DNA from: Streptomyces monomycini
Lineage (GTDB): Bacteria > Actinomycetota > Actinomycetes > Streptomycetales > Streptomycetaceae
DNA length: 64,000 nt
Direction: 5' to 3'
Assembly: GCF_022271435.1 (NCBI RefSeq)
Contig: NZ_JAFIQY010000002.1
Location: 186,001-250,000, forward strand
Shown here one piece after another: positions 8,551 through 17,557 of the stretch. Below the pieces are notes generated by a model. It had not been told where the DNA came from. It made no database searches and saw only the letters and a program-made list of their open reading frames with translations. A program made the translations under genes and the position numbers. Each line of letters starts with the position of its first letter. The stretch's first letter is position 1.

Positions 8551-10806
8551 CTACTTCCGTACCAGCCCCTCGTCTCCCCGCCGCGCCCCCGGAACGGCAA
8601 GCGGAACCGCAACCGGAACCGGCGGCACACCCTCCGCGCCCGGGCCCGCCCCCACGCAGGACTCCGCCGGCGGCTCGATGCTGATCCGCGGCAGCCACCG
8701 CTCCAGCCACCCCGGCAGCCACCAGTTCGCGCCGCCGAGCAGGTGCATCAGGGCGGGCACGAGCAGGGTGCGCAGCACGAAGGCGTCCAGGGCGACGGCG
8801 GCCGCCAGGCCGATGCCGAACATCGCGATGATGCGGTCGCCGCTGAGCACGAACGCCGCGAACACCGCGATCATGATGACGGCCGCCGAGTTGATGACCC
8901 GGCCGGTCTCGGCAAGTCCGACGCGGACCGCGCGGCGGTTGTCGCCGGTCAGCCGCCATTCCTCGTACATCCGGCTGACCAGGAAGACCTGGTAGTCCAT
9001 GGACAGCCCGAACAGGACCGAGACCATGATCACGGGCAGGAAGGGCTCGATCGGGCCCGCGCTGCCCAGTCCGAGCAGTTCGCTCCCCCACCCCCACTGG
9101 AAGATCGCGACCACGATCCCGAAGGACGAGGCGACGGCCGCGATGTTCATCGCGGCGGCCTTCAGCGGTATGCCGATGCTGCGGAACGCGAGGAGCAGCA
9201 GGACGCAGCCCAGTCCGATGACGACGCCGACGAACAGCGGCAGCTTGCCGACGATGACGGAGGCGAAGTCGTCGTAGCTCGCCGTCACCCCGCCGACGTG
9301 GACCCGCATGCTGGTGCCCTCCCCGGCCTTCGGCAGGACGTCGGCGCGCAGCCGTTCCACCAGGTCGGAGGTCTGCCGGGACTGCGGGGAGCCGTCCGGT
9401 ACGACGGTGATCACGCCCGTGCTGCCGCTGCCGTCGAACTCCGGCCCGCGCACCTGTGCCACGCCCGGTGTGCCGCGCAGCTCGTCCGGCAGCCGGTCGA
9501 AGGCGAGCCGGTCCTTGGCCCCGTCGAGGTCGCCGACCAGGGTCAGCGGCCCGTTGGAGCCCGGCCCGAAGCCCTCGCCGAGCAGGTCGTACGCCTGCCG
9601 GGTGGTGCTCGTCGCGGGGTTGTTGCCCTGGTCGGAGGTGCCCAGGTGCAGGGACAGGGTGGGCAGCGCGAGGATCAGCATGACGACGGCCGCGGCCGCC
9701 CCCAGCAGCTTCGGGTGGCGCTCCACGAACCCGGACCACCACGCCGCGAACCCGGCCGGCGGCTCCGGGCGGGGCCCGTCGGCGGCCAGCTGCCGCCGTT
9801 CGCGCCGGCTCAGCGCCCGCGGTCCGATGACGCCGAGCAGGGCCGGGAGCAGGGTGACGGAGGCCGCGACGGTCAGGACGACGGTCAGCGAGGCGGCGAT
9901 GGCGACGCCGTTGAGGAAGCCCAGCCGCAGGACGAGCATGCCGAGCAGGGCGATGCAGACGGTGGCCCCCGCGAAGACCACCGCACGCCCCGACACGCTG
10001 ACCGCGCGCTCGGCGGCCTGCTGGACGGTGAGGCCGGATTTCAGCCCTCTGCGGTGCCGGGTCACGATGAAAAGCGCGTAGTCGATCCCGACACCGAGGC
10101 CGATGAGCATGCCCAGCATCGGGGCGAAGTCGGCCACCGTCATCGCGTGGCCGAGCAGGGTGATGCCCGCGGAGGCGGTGCCGACGCTGACCACCGCCGT
10201 GACGAGCGGCAGGAGCGTGGCGGCGAGCGAGCCGAAGGCGAGGAAGAGGACGACGGCGGCGGCGCCGAGGCCGATCAGTTCGGCGAGCTGGGCGTCCGAC
10301 GACTCGGTGACGGCGATGCCGGCGCCGCCCAGCTCCACCTGGAGTCCGTCGGCCGCGGCGGCCCTGGCGGTGTCCACGACGCGCTGGACCTGGGCCTTGT
10401 CCAGGTCCTCGGCGGGCGCGTCGAAGGCGAGGTCCGCGTAGGCGGTGTGCCCGTCCTGGCTGATCTGCCCGGCGCCCTGCGGCCCGTACGGGCTGTGTAC
10501 GGACGCGACCCCGGGCAGCCTGGCGATCGTGTCGAGGGTCTGCTGGAGGTCCTTCTGCACGGCGCCCGCGCGTACGGTGCCGGTCTCCGTGTGCCACACG
10601 ATCGTGTCGCGGTCCCCGGAACGGTCCGGGAAGGCCCGCTCCAGCAGGGCTCCGGCCTGCCCCGATTCCGTACCGGGGACGTCGTAGTGGTCGGAGTAGG
10701 CGGAGCCGGCGACTCCGGCGGCCGCCGTGGCTCCCGCGAAGGCGGCGAGCCAGAGCACGATCACGACGATGCGGCGCCGCAGGCACCACCGGGTCAGTGC
10801 GGTCAT
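8551..10806 (-). CDS. MMPL/RND-family transporter
   Basis: 751 residues with the RND layout: an N-terminal membrane helix, a large extracytoplasmic domain (about 35-175), a cluster of six helices, a second extracytoplasmic domain (~400-550) and a second helix cluster. MMPL features include the GIDYALFIVTRHRR segment in the first half and the matching GLSMDYQVFLVSRMYEEW segment in the second, each carrying the Asp-Tyr pair used for proton coupling. Members export lipids, siderophores or drugs; the substrate here is unknown. ATG at 10806 was chosen over TTG one codon earlier. A palindrome upstream may be an operator. Confidence 0.93.
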   Translation of the reverse strand: MTALTRWCLRRRIVVIVLWLAAFAGATAAAGVAGSAYSDHYDVPGTESGQAGALLERAFPDRSGDRDTIVWHTETGTVRAGAVQKDLQQTLDTIARLPGVASVHSPYGPQGAGQISQDGHTAYADLAFDAPAEDLDKAQVQRVVDTARAAAADGLQVELGGAGIAVTESSDAQLAELIGLGAAAVVLFLAFGSLAATLLPLVTAVVSVGTASAGITLLGHAMTVADFAPMLGMLIGLGVGIDYALFIVTRHRRGLKSGLTVQQAAERAVSVSGRAVVFAGATVCIALLGMLVLRLGFLNGVAIAASLTVVLTVAASVTLLPALLGVIGPRALSRRERRQLAADGPRPEPPAGFAAWWSGFVERHPKLLGAAAAVVMLILALPTLSLHLGTSDQGNNPATSTTRQAYDLLGEGFGPGSNGPLTLVGDLDGAKDRLAFDRLPDELRGTPGVAQVRGPEFDGSGSTGVITVVPDGSPQSRQTSDLVERLRADVLPKAGEGTSMRVHVGGVTASYDDFASVIVGKLPLFVGVVIGLGCVLLLLAFRSIGIPLKAAAMNIAAVASSFGIVVAIFQWGWGSELLGLGSAGPIEPFLPVIMVSVLFGLSMDYQVFLVSRMYEEWRLTGDNRRAVRVGLAETGRVINSAAVIMIAVFAAFVLSGDRIIAMFGIGLAAAVALDAFVLRTLLVPALMHLLGGANWWLPGWLERWLPRISIEPPAESCVGAGPGAEGVPPVPVAVPLAVPGARRGDEGLVRK

Positions 10807-10974
10807 CAAGCTCTTCGTCTGCTTCCCGGGTCAGGCGCCGATGTCTCCCGGGATGTACCCGTGGTGCCGAACGCGTAATGGAGGGGGAAGCACGGGACCA
10901 CCGCCTGCCGACGAAGGGGGCGGCGGGCCCGTACCTCTTGCAGAGTGACAGCAGGAAAAGATCCTTTGACCCTT

Positions 10975-10992
10975 TTGTGGAGTTCCCCACAA
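10975..10992. promoter_or_regulatory. Inverted repeat upstream of the MMPL gene
   Basis: TTGTGG-N6-CCACAA is a perfect six-base-arm palindrome about 170 bases upstream of the transporter start. It lies in the 256-base gap between the transporter and the phospholipase gene. Palindromes of this size upstream of efflux pumps are often repressor sites, but no cognate regulator gene adjoins it. Operator function is a guess. Confidence 0.3.
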
Positions 10993-11062
10993 CGGGAACG
11001 GGAAGCGGAACCTGGCCGGAGCCGAAGGCGACCGGAAGACGGCCGGTTCCGCCCGCCTCCGC

Positions 11063-13195
11063 TCAGCCGGTGACCGACTCCTTCCCGTTCTCGATGTGGC
11101 CCATGAAGCGGCGGCGGAAGGAGGCGTCCTGCGCGACGGACAGGTCCAGGTCGTACCAGCCGTGCGCCGCCGCCGCGGAGTGCGCGACGGTACGGGTGCT
11201 GCCGGCCCGCACTCTGATCTCGCGCACCTTGGCGTCGCCGTACGCCAGCGGCTTCAGGGTGAAGGTGAGGTCGGTGCGCCCCTTGTTGACGAGCGTGAGG
11301 TGCAGTTCACGCCGGTGCGCGTCCAGGCGGGTGCCGATCCGGACCGCGGCGGCCGCGCCGGCGGCCGTGCCCGCGTGTTCGCGGCGGAACCCGTTGGGGC
11401 CCGTAAGGGTGAAACGGTACGCGCCGTCCTTGACGGGCACCTCCCAGTCGGCCCGGCCCAGCACGTCGCGGTGCTGCGGCGTGCCGTACTCCCCCGCGTA
11501 CGGGTACAGCGCGAAGTGCGCGCTCGCCCGGCCGCCGTTGCGCACCGCGAGCCGGAAGCGCGCCGCCTGCGCGTCGTACGCGCCGTCCGCGTCGGGCTGG
11601 TACGGCAGCGGGCGCGCGGGCCGGGTGCCCGGCTCCTGGCGCGGCAACTGCTGCTCGCGCGGCGGGCGCGGCGCCCAGCGCCCGCTGAACGGCGGGATCG
11701 CGCCGGGCCGCTCCACGGCGGGCTGCCTGCGCCCGCGCGAGAAGTCGAAGGCGGTGGTCAGATCGCCGCAGACGGTACGCCGCCAGGCGCTGATGTTGGG
11801 CTCCCGCACGCCCGTCCAGCGCTCCAGGAAGCGGACGATCGAGGTGTGGTCGAAGACCTGCGAGCAGGCGTAGCCGCCCACCGACCAGGGCGAGATCACC
11901 AGCATCGGTACACGCATCCCGAGCCCGGTCGGCTTGCCGTCCCAGAACTCGCCCTCCGTGCCCTTCGGGGGCACCGGCGGCGGTACGTGGTCGAAAAATC
12001 CGTCGTTCTCGTCGTACGTCAGGAACAGCGCGGTGTGCCGCCACACGTCCGGGTTCTTCCCGAGGGCGTCGAGCACCTTGTAGACGATGGTGGCGCTGGC
12101 GACCGGCGAGGACGAGCCGGGGTGCTCCGAGTCCGCCGCGGAGGGGACGATGTAGGACACCTCGGGCAGCTTGCCCGCGGCGACGTCGGCGGCGAAGGCG
12201 GTGGCCGTGGAGTCCGGCTCGCCGCGGCGCAGCGCGCGCTCGAAGAGACTGCGGTCGGCCGCGCTCAGCGCCCGTACCCCCTCGTCCAGCAGCCCCTGCA
12301 AGCGCTTGCGCTCGGCCTCACCGGCCGCGGCGACCTTTCCGTAGAACGCGGTCATGTTCTGCACGCCGCCGCCCACCTTGGCCAGCGCCTTCTTCATGAC
12401 GGCCTTGAAGGTGGCGTAGAACTCCAGGTTGTTGTCGGTGAAGTTGTCCCACTCCTGGTAGACGCGCCAGCTGCGCCCGGCCTTCTCCAGGCGCTCGGCG
12501 TACGTGGGCCAGGTGTAGCCGGTGTGGGTGTCCTCCGCGTAGGCGTCGTTGCCCACCGCGCGCTTGCCGGAGCCCGGCTCGAAGCCGGTCCAGCCGCTGA
12601 CCAGGTGGTTGCGGTTGGGGCTGGTGGAGGAGTGGATCGAGGAGTGATACGCGTCGCAGACGGTGAAGGTGTCGGCCAGCTCGTAGTGCAGCGGTACGTC
12701 CTGGCGGTCGTAGTGGGCCATGGTGGCGGCCGTCTTGGCGGTGACCCAGTTGTCCATCCACCCGTCGCGCCACGCCTTGGCGCCGCCGGCCCACTCGTGG
12801 TTGAGCGCCCCGATGTACTGGAGGTCCTTCTTCTGTGCCGCCGCGGCTTCCCGGACGGAGAACGGCAGGACGGTGCCGATGCCGAGCGCGCCCGGCTGCT
12901 CGAAGACGCTCCGGTCGCCGCCGGGCAGCCGCACGGCGTTGCGGTCGGCGTAGCCGCGTACGCCGCGCAGCATCCCGAAGTAATGGTCGAAGGAACGATT
13001 CTCCTGCATCAGCACGACCACGTGCCTGATGTCTCCGAGGCCGCCCCGGCCGTGCCCGTGCCCGCGCTCGGCGGCGGCCGGTCCGGCGGCCAGCGCCTGC
13101 TGAAGGGACGGCGGCAGCAGGGACGCGGCGGCGGCCGCGCCCGCCGCTGCCGCGCCAAGTCCCATGACCCGTCTGCGAGATACCTCGGATGCCAC
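11063..13195 (-). CDS. Phosphocholine-type phospholipase C, Tat-exported
   Basis: 710 residues. The N-terminus SRRRVMGLGAAAAG followed by an Ala-rich hydrophobic stretch ending in ALA is a twin-arginine signal. The catalytic phosphoesterase domain begins with IRHVVVLMQENRSFDHYFG, whose Glu and Asn are metal and nucleophile-region residues of the PLC/AcpA superfamily. The domain runs to about residue 490 and contains FLTYDENDGFFDHV and the DHTSIVRFLERW segment. Two C-terminal beta domains of the DUF756 type follow (~510-700). It should hydrolyse phosphatidylcholine or sphingomyelin outside the cell. The GTG start at 13195 is the natural one for the signal peptide; upstream in-frame codons have no family similarity. 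Confidence 0.93.
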   Translation of the reverse strand: MASEVSRRRVMGLGAAAAGAAAAASLLPPSLQQALAAGPAAAERGHGHGRGGLGDIRHVVVLMQENRSFDHYFGMLRGVRGYADRNAVRLPGGDRSVFEQPGALGIGTVLPFSVREAAAAQKKDLQYIGALNHEWAGGAKAWRDGWMDNWVTAKTAATMAHYDRQDVPLHYELADTFTVCDAYHSSIHSSTSPNRNHLVSGWTGFEPGSGKRAVGNDAYAEDTHTGYTWPTYAERLEKAGRSWRVYQEWDNFTDNNLEFYATFKAVMKKALAKVGGGVQNMTAFYGKVAAAGEAERKRLQGLLDEGVRALSAADRSLFERALRRGEPDSTATAFAADVAAGKLPEVSYIVPSAADSEHPGSSSPVASATIVYKVLDALGKNPDVWRHTALFLTYDENDGFFDHVPPPVPPKGTEGEFWDGKPTGLGMRVPMLVISPWSVGGYACSQVFDHTSIVRFLERWTGVREPNISAWRRTVCGDLTTAFDFSRGRRQPAVERPGAIPPFSGRWAPRPPREQQLPRQEPGTRPARPLPYQPDADGAYDAQAARFRLAVRNGGRASAHFALYPYAGEYGTPQHRDVLGRADWEVPVKDGAYRFTLTGPNGFRREHAGTAAGAAAAVRIGTRLDAHRRELHLTLVNKGRTDLTFTLKPLAYGDAKVREIRVRAGSTRTVAHSAAAAHGWYDLDLSVAQDASFRRRFMGHIENGKESVTG

Positions 13196-13385
13196 GCTCG
13201 ACCTCCCAGTCGACTGCCCGCGGTCGGGCAATGGTTCCCATACAGCCCATTGGCTGGTGCGAGCGGGACGGTAGTGGAGGGCGGTGGCGGGCGACAGGTG
13301 TCGGGGTGACAAGTTCGAGAACAGACGGTTCCGGTTCCGGTTGCGGGCTCGTGCGGCGGCGGGCCGCGCCCCGCCCCTTCGGCAC

Positions 13386-14588
13386 TCACGCGGCGCCGTC
13401 GAGTACCGCCCGCACTTCCGGCACGTCCCGGTAGCCCTCCAGCCGGCCCAGCACGACCCGCACCCGCGCAGCCGTACGGTCACTGGTCACGGCCGCGCTC
13501 AGCGAGACCACCCGTTCCGCTGTCGCTGCCGCCTCCTCCGGTTCGTTCGCGTCGGCCAGAGCGACGGCCAGCCACGACAGGTACAGGGCGAGTTCCCGGG
13601 TGTGCGTCGTGTCGTACCGGCTGAGCACGTCCCGCAGCAGGGGCACCGCCCGCAGAGGCCGGCGCAGCTCCGTGTGGACCCGGCTCTCCATGACCCGCAG
13701 TTCCCCGGCGTCCACCCAGTACAGGTACGCGGGTGACTCGGCTCCCGCACTGTCTGCCGCCAGTGCTTCACCGGCCTCCCCGAGTGCTCGCATGGCGGGC
13801 TGGGCCTCCCCTGCCCTGGTGTGGGCCCATGCCACCCGATCGAGGTACAGCGCGCGGGCCTTCGGGGGCGCCTCGGGCCCTGCTCCTTCGAGGGCCGCCC
13901 GTGCCAGCCTGACCCCCTCGGCCTCCCTGCCGGTGTTGCTCAGTTGGTAGGCCAGCGATCCAGCGAGGTTCCCGGCCAGCGTCCGGTCGTCCGCCTGCAT
14001 CGCCGCGCTGATCCCGAGCCGGTACACGCGCTCCGCATCCGCGTGCTGTCCGGCGTCGCTGGCGATCCAGCCCGCGATCTGCGCCAACTCGCCGATCTGC
14101 CCGAGGAGAGCGCGCCCCACCTCTGCGGAGTGGGTGCCTTCCTTGTAGACCCGTACGGCGGCACGGAGTTCCCGCAGAGCGGGACGGATCAGGTCGCCCC
14201 CGGCCAGCACGTCGTCCGCGAGCCGGAGCCCGTGCACGCGCTCTTGCAGGTCACCCACCTGCCCCAGACCGACACGCCGGCCCTCGCGGGCGCGGAGCGG
14301 GGCCAGGGGATCACCGTCGGGCAGGAAGTCCGCCAGGGCCGGCAAGGGTGGCTCGTCGGCCTTCTGCGGCTCCTTGAGCGCGTCCACCGACACTCCGAGG
14401 GCGGCGGCGATGAACGGCAGCCATTGACGGGGCGTGCGCTTCCCCTGCTCCCAACGGCTGACCTCTTGGCGGCCGACCGGGTCACCCACGACCCCGGCAC
14501 CTCGGCAGATCTCACGCGCCAAGCGTTCCTGGCTCCACCCACAACGGCCCCGCTCACGCCGGATGTTGGCCCCGATGCTGCTTCGCAT
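13386..14588 (-). CDS. XRE-family regulator with TPR-like C-terminus
   Basis: 400 residues. A helix-turn-helix of the XRE type occupies about residues 5-65 (GANIRRERGRCGWSQERLAR, then RQEVSRWEQGKRTP). The remaining ~300 residues are alpha-helical and Ala/Arg/Glu-rich with degenerate TPR-like units. This is the common streptomycete design in which the HTH protein is encoded next to a small Cys-containing protein gene, found here divergently at 14692. ATG at 14588 places the HTH at the extreme N-terminus. Adjacent 11-base direct repeats just upstream may be its own operator. Targets are unknown. Confidence 0.88.
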   Translation of the reverse strand: MRSSIGANIRRERGRCGWSQERLAREICRGAGVVGDPVGRQEVSRWEQGKRTPRQWLPFIAAALGVSVDALKEPQKADEPPLPALADFLPDGDPLAPLRAREGRRVGLGQVGDLQERVHGLRLADDVLAGGDLIRPALRELRAAVRVYKEGTHSAEVGRALLGQIGELAQIAGWIASDAGQHADAERVYRLGISAAMQADDRTLAGNLAGSLAYQLSNTGREAEGVRLARAALEGAGPEAPPKARALYLDRVAWAHTRAGEAQPAMRALGEAGEALAADSAGAESPAYLYWVDAGELRVMESRVHTELRRPLRAVPLLRDVLSRYDTTHTRELALYLSWLAVALADANEPEEAAATAERVVSLSAAVTSDRTAARVRVVLGRLEGYRDVPEVRAVLDGAA

Positions 14589-14597
14589 GCAGCCAGT

Positions 14598-14619
14598 CTG
14601 GCCGACACCTGGCCTACAC
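14598..14619. promoter_or_regulatory. Tandem direct repeats between XRE gene and divergent pair
   Basis: CTGGCCGACAC (14598-14608) is followed immediately by CTGGCCTACAC (14609-14619), ten of eleven bases identical. A looser third copy (CTGGTGGCCACAC, about 14627-14639) lies just beyond. They sit 10 bases upstream of the regulator's start codon, in the 103-base divergent gap, and are plausible binding sites for the XRE protein. This is inference from position only. Confidence 0.35.
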
Positions 14620-14691
14620 GGGGCCGCTGGTGGCCACACCGGTCCCGCGCGACGATCGCCCCACCAAGTACCGAGGGAACGGCGAGGAACC

Positions 14692-15102
14692 ATGGTCGAG
14701 AACTTTTCCCCCGACAAGAAGGCGTACGCGGCAGGTACGGCAGACGACCGGAACGCAGAGGGCGGGCGGGGAGGACGGGGAGCGCGCTCGGGCCCCGGCC
14801 TGAACTCGCCCGGTCAGGAGCCGGCCATGAGCCGGGCCCACTCCCCCTCGCACCGCAGTTACCCGGAACCGCCGGTCGTCCTCCCCCTGCGGGCCCCGTC
14901 ACTCGAACCGACGCCGGTCGAGGGCTGCAAGGTGTGTGCCCTCGCCGCGGCCTGGCGACGGGCCTACCGGACGGGCAAGGGCACGGCGGACGGCCGTACG
15001 GACCGTTCGGCGGCCGTGGACTGTTCCCTGGAGATCCGCAACCACCCGCACGAGCCACGCGTGACGGGCCTGCCGGTCGGCACTCCGGCGGTACGCCCGT
15101 GA
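14692..15102 (+). CDS. Small Cys-motif protein paired with XRE regulator
   Basis: 136 residues. The first ~80 are low-complexity and Pro/Arg/Gly-rich. The C-terminal ~50 residues hold the conserved motif GCKVCALAAAWRRAYRTG and a following EIRNHPH. Proteins with this CxxC...EIRNHPH pattern are very common beside streptomycete XRE regulators; their biochemical role is not known to me. ATG at 14692 follows GGCGAGGA. An internal ATG at 14827 would give a form close to the usual family length and is an alternative start. The stop overlaps the next reading frame as GTGA. Confidence 0.75.
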   Translation: MVENFSPDKKAYAAGTADDRNAEGGRGGRGARSGPGLNSPGQEPAMSRAHSPSHRSYPEPPVVLPLRAPSLEPTPVEGCKVCALAAAWRRAYRTGKGTADGRTDRSAAVDCSLEIRNHPHEPRVTGLPVGTPAVRP

Positions 15103-15374
15103 GCACCCGCAGCGTGATCCGCGCCGTGAAACACGCCATCGGCACACACCCACGTAGCGACGTCACCGTTTCGTCGTGCTGCCTGACCGGCGGATGCCTC
15201 TAGACGCTGGCGGCGACCACCGACCTGGAGGCGGCCGACCTGGCGATGATGACGCACACGGGCCGTACCGGACACCCGGCGTTCGCCCGGACGTTCCAGG
15301 ACGTGGCCCTCGTACGCCGCCTGGAACTGAACGAGGGCCAGGCGCCCCTCCCACCGCTCCCGGCCCCCCGATGA
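15099..15374 (+). pseudogene. DUF7848-like small protein broken by an in-frame TAG
   Basis: A frame starting at GTG 15099, overlapping the previous stop by GTGA, reads MSTRSVIRAVKHAIGTHPRS, continues to TGGCL, then meets TAG at 15201-15203. It continues in the same frame with TLAATTDLEAADLAMMTHTG, HPAFARTFQDVALVRR and a stop at 15374 (91 codons in all). In intact relatives, as I recall them, a Trp codon (TGG) follows the CLxGxC segment, so a single G-to-A change would explain the amber codon. The partner gene upstream is intact. Sequencing error is the main alternative. Confidence 0.7.
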
Positions 15375-15540
15375 GCCCCCGCTCCGGCCGCCCCCACCCT
15401 GGACAGGTCGAGCGGCCGGAGCGGGTCAGCCCGAACACTCACAGAAGGTGGCGGCCCCACCCGAGGCTTCGTCATCCTGCCCGGCAACAGCTGACCGCCC
15501 GCGCCCGGACTGCCGGCCGGCGGTCCGGGCGCGGCCCACG

Positions 15541-17214
15541 TCACCGCGCCGGCCGGATGGACAACGCGTGCCGGAACTCGTCCCGCGGGTCCCAGCGAGC
15601 CTTGACGCGCTGGAGCCGTGGGTAGTGGTCCTTGTAGTACAGCGTGTGCCACGGGACGCCGGAGGTGTTCAGCTTCGGGTCGGCCAGGTCCCGGTCCGGG
15701 TAGTTGATGAACGAGCCGTCGCTCACGGCGTTCGGGGCCGGTACGCCGCCGGTGTCCGCGTACACGTCGCGGTAGAAGCCCTGAAGCCACGCCAGGGGTT
15801 CCGCCCCGGCCGCCTCCTCACCCTCCCAGCCGGTCATGTAGACCGCCTTGAGGATCGAGTCCCGCTGGGCGACCGCCGTCGCCTCCGGTGCGACGCTGTT
15901 GACCTTTCCGCCGTACGAGACCAGCCACAGCGAACCGGTGACGCCCTCGGGCACCGCGTCCTCGCTGCCCGCCGGGCCCGCCAGGTGGCGGTGGAGCGCG
16001 GCGATCTGCCGGTCCGTGTACCGCTTGCGGAGGTACGCGGACTTGACCTTGAACGGGGCCGGTTCGCTCTCCTGGACGAGGGCCACCGCCGTCAGCCAGG
16101 GCCGGACGGAGTGGGCGAGCGTGGGCCGGGCGCCCACACCGCGTCCTACGGCGTCCACATAGGCGTGCATCCGCCGCTCGGCGTCGGGTGTGGTGGCGTC
16201 CAGCTGTCCCACCATGAGGACGGTGCCGCTGTTGCGGGAGTTGAGCATGAGGACGCTGAACAGGTCGTTGTACGCGGAGTCCGGCCCGCTGTTGTGCTCG
16301 TACCAGGCGCCGTGGTTGCGCACCAGCCGGGAGAAGGCGCGCTCGTCCAGGTCCTTCCAGTTCCAGGTGGCGGCGAAGCTGAGCAGGGCCCCGGGGGCCT
16401 TGGGCAGGAGCTGGGCGGGGTCGCCGCCCCGGGCCCGCGGGTCGCGGAACCAGTAGCGGGTGACGATGCCGAAGTTGCCGCCTCCGCCGCCGGTGTGCGC
16501 CCACCACAGGTCGTGGTTCGGGTCCTTGGGGTCGCGGGTGGCCACCACGGCGCGGGCCCTGCCGTCGCGGTCCACGACGACGACTTCGACGGCGTACAGG
16601 TGGTCCACGGACAGTCCGTACCGCCGTGAGAGGGTGCCGTACCCGCCGCCGAGGACGTGTCCGCCGACGCCGACCTCGGCGGTCGCGCCCGCCGGGATGG
16701 TCACGCCCCAGCCGAGGAACAGCGCGCGGTAGACCTCACCGAGCAGGGCGCCGGGTTCGACGGCGAAGGCCCGGCGAGCGGGGTCGTGATGAACCGCTCG
16801 CATGGGTGAGGTGTCGATCAGGGCGGTGACGGACGGGTCGTCCACGAAGTTCTCGAAGCAGTGGCCGCCGCTGCGTACGGCGATGCGCTTGCCGTCCCGT
16901 ACGGCCTGCTGCACCGCGGTGACGACCTGCTCGGTGGTGCTCACGACGTGGACGTGGTCGGGCTTGCCCACGAAGCGGCCGTTGGCGCCGCGCTTGGTCA
17001 GGGAGGCGTAGCGCGGGTCGTCGGGGCCGAGGGTGACGAGGCCGGTTCCGGGCGGGCGGCCGGCCGCGGCGGCGGTCGCGTCCGGTGTGCCGGAGGCGGC
17101 CGGTGCCGCCGGTGCGGTCGCCGCGGCCGCGAGGCCCGGTGCCGCCAGCCCCGCGGCCGTTCCCCCCAGCGCCGCCGCTCCCGCGAGCAGGCTCCGGCGC
17201 TTCACTTCCCCCAT
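15541..17214 (-). CDS. Secreted FAD-dependent oxidase, berberine-bridge type
   Basis: 557 residues. A twin-arginine signal (KRRSLLAGAAALGG) and an Ala/Pro-rich linker precede a FAD_binding_4 domain. The His in RSGGHCFENF is the expected 8-alpha-histidyl FAD attachment site. The C-terminal BBE motif is present (WHTLYYKDHYPRLQ, then RWDPRDEFRHALSI). The second flavin-linking Cys of bicovalent members is absent: the equivalent loop reads PAGATAEVGVGGH. It probably oxidises a sugar or secondary metabolite outside the cell and makes peroxide. ATG at 17214. It is divergent from the chitinase gene, sharing a 343-base gap with a DasR-like site. Confidence 0.9.
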   Translation of the reverse strand: MGEVKRRSLLAGAAALGGTAAGLAAPGLAAAATAPAAPAASGTPDATAAAAGRPPGTGLVTLGPDDPRYASLTKRGANGRFVGKPDHVHVVSTTEQVVTAVQQAVRDGKRIAVRSGGHCFENFVDDPSVTALIDTSPMRAVHHDPARRAFAVEPGALLGEVYRALFLGWGVTIPAGATAEVGVGGHVLGGGYGTLSRRYGLSVDHLYAVEVVVVDRDGRARAVVATRDPKDPNHDLWWAHTGGGGGNFGIVTRYWFRDPRARGGDPAQLLPKAPGALLSFAATWNWKDLDERAFSRLVRNHGAWYEHNSGPDSAYNDLFSVLMLNSRNSGTVLMVGQLDATTPDAERRMHAYVDAVGRGVGARPTLAHSVRPWLTAVALVQESEPAPFKVKSAYLRKRYTDRQIAALHRHLAGPAGSEDAVPEGVTGSLWLVSYGGKVNSVAPEATAVAQRDSILKAVYMTGWEGEEAAGAEPLAWLQGFYRDVYADTGGVPAPNAVSDGSFINYPDRDLADPKLNTSGVPWHTLYYKDHYPRLQRVKARWDPRDEFRHALSIRPAR

Positions 17215-17459
17215 GGGCACGCTCCCCCGTAACTCGGCTGGTTCCTGTGGTGGTTGATGTTGTCGCACCTCTCCACCATCGGGCTCGCCGGGCGCTGGTT
17301 CATCGTCCACGGTGACCACCTGCCCCCTAGGGAGAAGGATGTACGCCGCGTGCCGCCTCCCCTCCCTCAGGAGGGCACACGGGCGGCGCGCATCCTCCCG
17401 GAGAACGGTTCGCGCCCTGCCGGCGACGCACCAACGCGCGCGGAAGTCTTCACGAACTC

Positions 17460-17465
17460 TTGACA
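17460..17465 (+). promoter_or_regulatory. -35 element of chitinase promoter
   Basis: TTGACA, a perfect housekeeping -35 hexamer, lies 92 bases upstream of the chitinase ATG. A -10 is poorly defined (ATTTTG region, about 17484-17489, spacing 18). The DasR-like box fills the spacer. Confidence 0.5.
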
Positions 17466-17472
17466 ACCGCAT

Positions 17473-17484
17473 TGGTCTGGACCA
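17473..17484. promoter_or_regulatory. DasR-responsive element (dre) at chitinase promoter
   Basis: TGGTCTGGACCA, flanked as AT-TGGTCTGGACCA-TT, matches the streptomycete DasR box TGGTCTAGACCA at 11 of 12 bases. It lies between the -35 and -10 of the chitinase promoter, an ideal repressor position. DasR releases such sites when N-acetylglucosamine metabolites accumulate, which is how many chitin-degradation genes are controlled. The divergent oxidase gene could also be affected. Confidence 0.8.
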
Positions 17485-17557
17485 TTTTGTGCGCTACGCC
17501 TGCCCCGCCTCCGGGCCGGGCGGACGGCCCTTCCGGGCCCCGGACTTGGAGACCGCC

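Noticed and set aside
7430..10990. A 1186-codon minus-strand frame across the MMPL region
   Set aside because: Arg/Gly-rich shadow of the true MMPL and neighbouring frames; no domain pattern.
10921..11062. Small coding gene between the MMPL and phospholipase genes
   Set aside because: No frame with plausible start, length and codon use; only a palindrome stands out.
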